This document shows positions 62,920 through 64,000 of a DNA stretch of 64,000 nt, in pieces; the first letter of the stretch is position 1; the number at the start of each line of letters is the position of its first letter. This stretch comes from Nocardioides perillae (GTDB lineage: Bacteria > Actinomycetota > Actinomycetes > Propionibacteriales > Nocardioidaceae), in the NCBI RefSeq assembly GCF_013409425.1, contig NZ_JACCAC010000001.1, positions 2,666,001-2,730,000 on the forward strand, in the 5' to 3' direction. The notes under the pieces were generated by a model that searched no databases, was not told the DNA's origin, and worked only from the letters and a program-made list of their open reading frames with translations. The position numbers were made by a program, and so were the translations under genes.

Positions 62920-63417
62920 GTGGGCCGCGCCTCGAAGGGCTCGGTCGGCGCCACGCCGGCCACCGCGCTGCTCGCCTCGGCGGGGGTCGCGCACGTGCTG
63001 CACCCCTACGCCCACGACCCCCGGGCGACGTCGTACGGCGCGGAGGCCGCCGCGGTGCTCGGCGTCGACCCCGCCCGGGTGCTCAAGACCCTGCTCGCCG
63101 ACCTCGACGGAGGCCTCGTCGTCGCGGTGGTGCCGGTCGCGGGGCAGCTGGACCTCAAGGCGCTCGCGCGGGCGCTCGGCGGCAGCCGCGCGACGATGGC
63201 CGAGCCGGCGCGGGCCGAGCGGGCCACCGGCTACGTCGTCGGCGGCATCTCGCCGCTGGGCCAGAAACGCACGCACCCCACCGTCGTCGACGCCGGGGCG
63301 CTGGAGCACGCCACCGTGCTGGTCTCCGCAGGGCGACGCGGCCTCGACGTCGAGCTCGCGCCCGGTGACCTGGTCCGGCTGACCGGCGCCGTGGTGGCGC
63401 CGGTCGGCCGGTCCTGA
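62920..63417 (+). CDS. ybaK: Cys-tRNA(Pro)/Cys-tRNA(Cys) deacylase, YbaK/EbsC type
   Basis: Trans-editing protein of 165 residues that hydrolyses mischarged aminoacyl-tRNA. Family features are TPATALLASAGVAHVLHPYAHDP near 12-34, DPARVLKTLLADLDGG with the catalytic Lys near 57, VPVAGQLDLKALARALGG, and the conserved GYVVGGISPLGQKRTHPTVVD near 107-127. Length matches YbaK. GTG 62920 is 2 nt after the previous stop, implying coupled translation. The charging error it corrects is assumed from the family (Cys on tRNA-Pro). Confidence 0.92.
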   Translation: MGRASKGSVGATPATALLASAGVAHVLHPYAHDPRATSYGAEAAAVLGVDPARVLKTLLADLDGGLVVAVVPVAGQLDLKALARALGGSRATMAEPARAERATGYVVGGISPLGQKRTHPTVVDAGALEHATVLVSAGRRGLDVELAPGDLVRLTGAVVAPVGRS

Positions 63418-63445
63418 CGCCCCGCGGTGGGCGGGTCCCGACGGG

Positions 63446-64000
63446 TCAGTCGGTGGTGAGCTGCAGCGAGAAGCGAGCGGTGCCGTCCTCGGTCCAGCTG
63501 CTCATGCCGAGGGCCGAGAGCGGCTCGACGTTGGCCACGACCTCGTCGGCGCTGTCTCCCCCGGACGCGGCCATCTCGCTCAGCTCCTGGACCCACGCCG
63601 CGTCGAGGTCGACGAACAGGAGCACCGACGCCTCGTCGGCCTCCTCCACGACCTCCTCGAAGCGCTCGTCGTCGCCGAGCCCGCCGTCGCCGAGCAGCTG
63701 CTCGCGGTAGTCGGCGCTCGGGCTCAGCGCCACCGCGTCGCCCTCGGCGTCGTCGCCGAGCACCTGCCCGAAACCCAGCGCAGCGTCGAGGGCGTCGAGG
63801 ACGCGGACGATGCCCTCGGCGTCGCCGACCACCTTGGCGCCGACCGGCACCTCCGAGCCGTCCTCGCTCTGCTCGGCCTCGCGCAGCGAGAAGTCACCGC
63901 CGACCGCGACGGCCAGGGAGTCGCCGAGCAAGGTCTCGAGGTCCTCGGGCAGCTGCAGGCCTGTCTGCTGCTCGGCGGTGGCGAGCAGCTCGTCGAGCGA
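63446..64000 (-). CDS. DUF3352-like protein (partial, N-terminus outside window)
   Basis: The last 184 residues of a larger protein. The sequence is acidic and rich in Asp, Glu, Ala and Leu. It begins LDELLATAEQQTGLQLPEDLETLLGDSLAVAVGGD, a phrase typical of the DUF3352 family, and ends LSALGMSSWTEDGTARFSLQLTTD, which is the usual C-terminal strand. Members are usually membrane-anchored extracytoplasmic proteins of unknown function; the anchor would be in the missing part. It is convergent with ybaK, 28 nt between stops. Confidence 0.7.
   Translation of the reverse strand, partial: SLDELLATAEQQTGLQLPEDLETLLGDSLAVAVGGDFSLREAEQSEDGSEVPVGAKVVGDAEGIVRVLDALDAALGFGQVLGDDAEGDAVALSPSADYREQLLGDGGLGDDERFEEVVEEADEASVLLFVDLDAAWVQELSEMAASGGDSADEVVANVEPLSALGMSSWTEDGTARFSLQLTTD

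Overview
The window is a stretch of high-GC actinobacterial chromosome with no phage, plasmid, insertion-sequence, rRNA or CRISPR signal. Gene content points to a Nocardioides-like member of the Propionibacteriales. The evidence is a HrdB/SigA-type sigma factor with a Lys/Ala-rich N-terminus, an ANTAR regulator next to a tRNA gene and pyk, a PriA-type HisA with no trpF nearby, an HGxxPAAW membrane protein and a Trp-associated membrane protein in the trp cluster, DUF4192 and many apparently leaderless genes. The family assignment is inference; no rRNA is present to confirm it.

Layout. 1-4.3 kb: the N-terminal part of a secreted GH26 glycanase, primary sigma factor sigA, an HhH-GPD repair protein, a universal stress protein and an unknown protein. 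4.3-16 kb: a glutamate-cysteine ligase-like enzyme, DUF4192, DNA polymerase IV overlapping an oligopeptidase B-like peptidase, a second sigma-70 factor with a structured leader, a NagZ-like GH3 lipoprotein, coaE, an AMP-binding ligase and an apparently 5'-truncated GlxA/AraC regulator. 16-31 kb: ribosomal protein S1, an aminoglycoside-phosphotransferase-like kinase, a protein made of decapeptide repeats, a methyltransferase, a two-gene unit for a large repeat-rich exported protein plus a membrane protein, a Wzx-like flippase, a lytic transglycosylase lipoprotein, polA, a thioesterase, a GNAT protein and DUF554.

31.6-37.4 kb is a branched-chain amino-acid/amide type ABC system. The binding-protein gene converges on livHMGF and the two are separated by three back-to-back hairpins. 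37.6-39.8 kb holds the ANTAR regulator, a tRNA with anticodon CAA and pyk. 39.9-62.2 kb is almost wholly minus strand and biosynthetic. In transcription order it reads hisD-hisC-hisB-hisH-priA-hisF, a heterodimeric ABC exporter, hisI, a Trp-associated membrane protein, an HGxxPAAW protein, trpC-trpB-trpA, a Sco1-like lipoprotein, lgt, a VIT-family metal transporter, gltB-gltD. Many of these genes are joined by ATGA or GTGA overlaps. The right edge carries a Lon-N-domain protein, a YbaK-type deacylase and part of a DUF3352-like protein.

Functionally, glutamate from GltBD, histidine and tryptophan synthesis, lipoprotein maturation (Lgt with its likely substrate Sco) and DNA repair/replication (Pol I, Pol IV, HhH-GPD) dominate. 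The most notable observations are a -10-like TANNNT box placed 6-8 nt before the start codon of about twenty genes, a near-perfect IdeR/DtxR box before the VIT transporter gene, a 12-unit decapeptide repeat protein, a trp cluster without trpE or trpF, an exporter with one degenerate ATP site, and a LivH fused to an extracytoplasmic domain.
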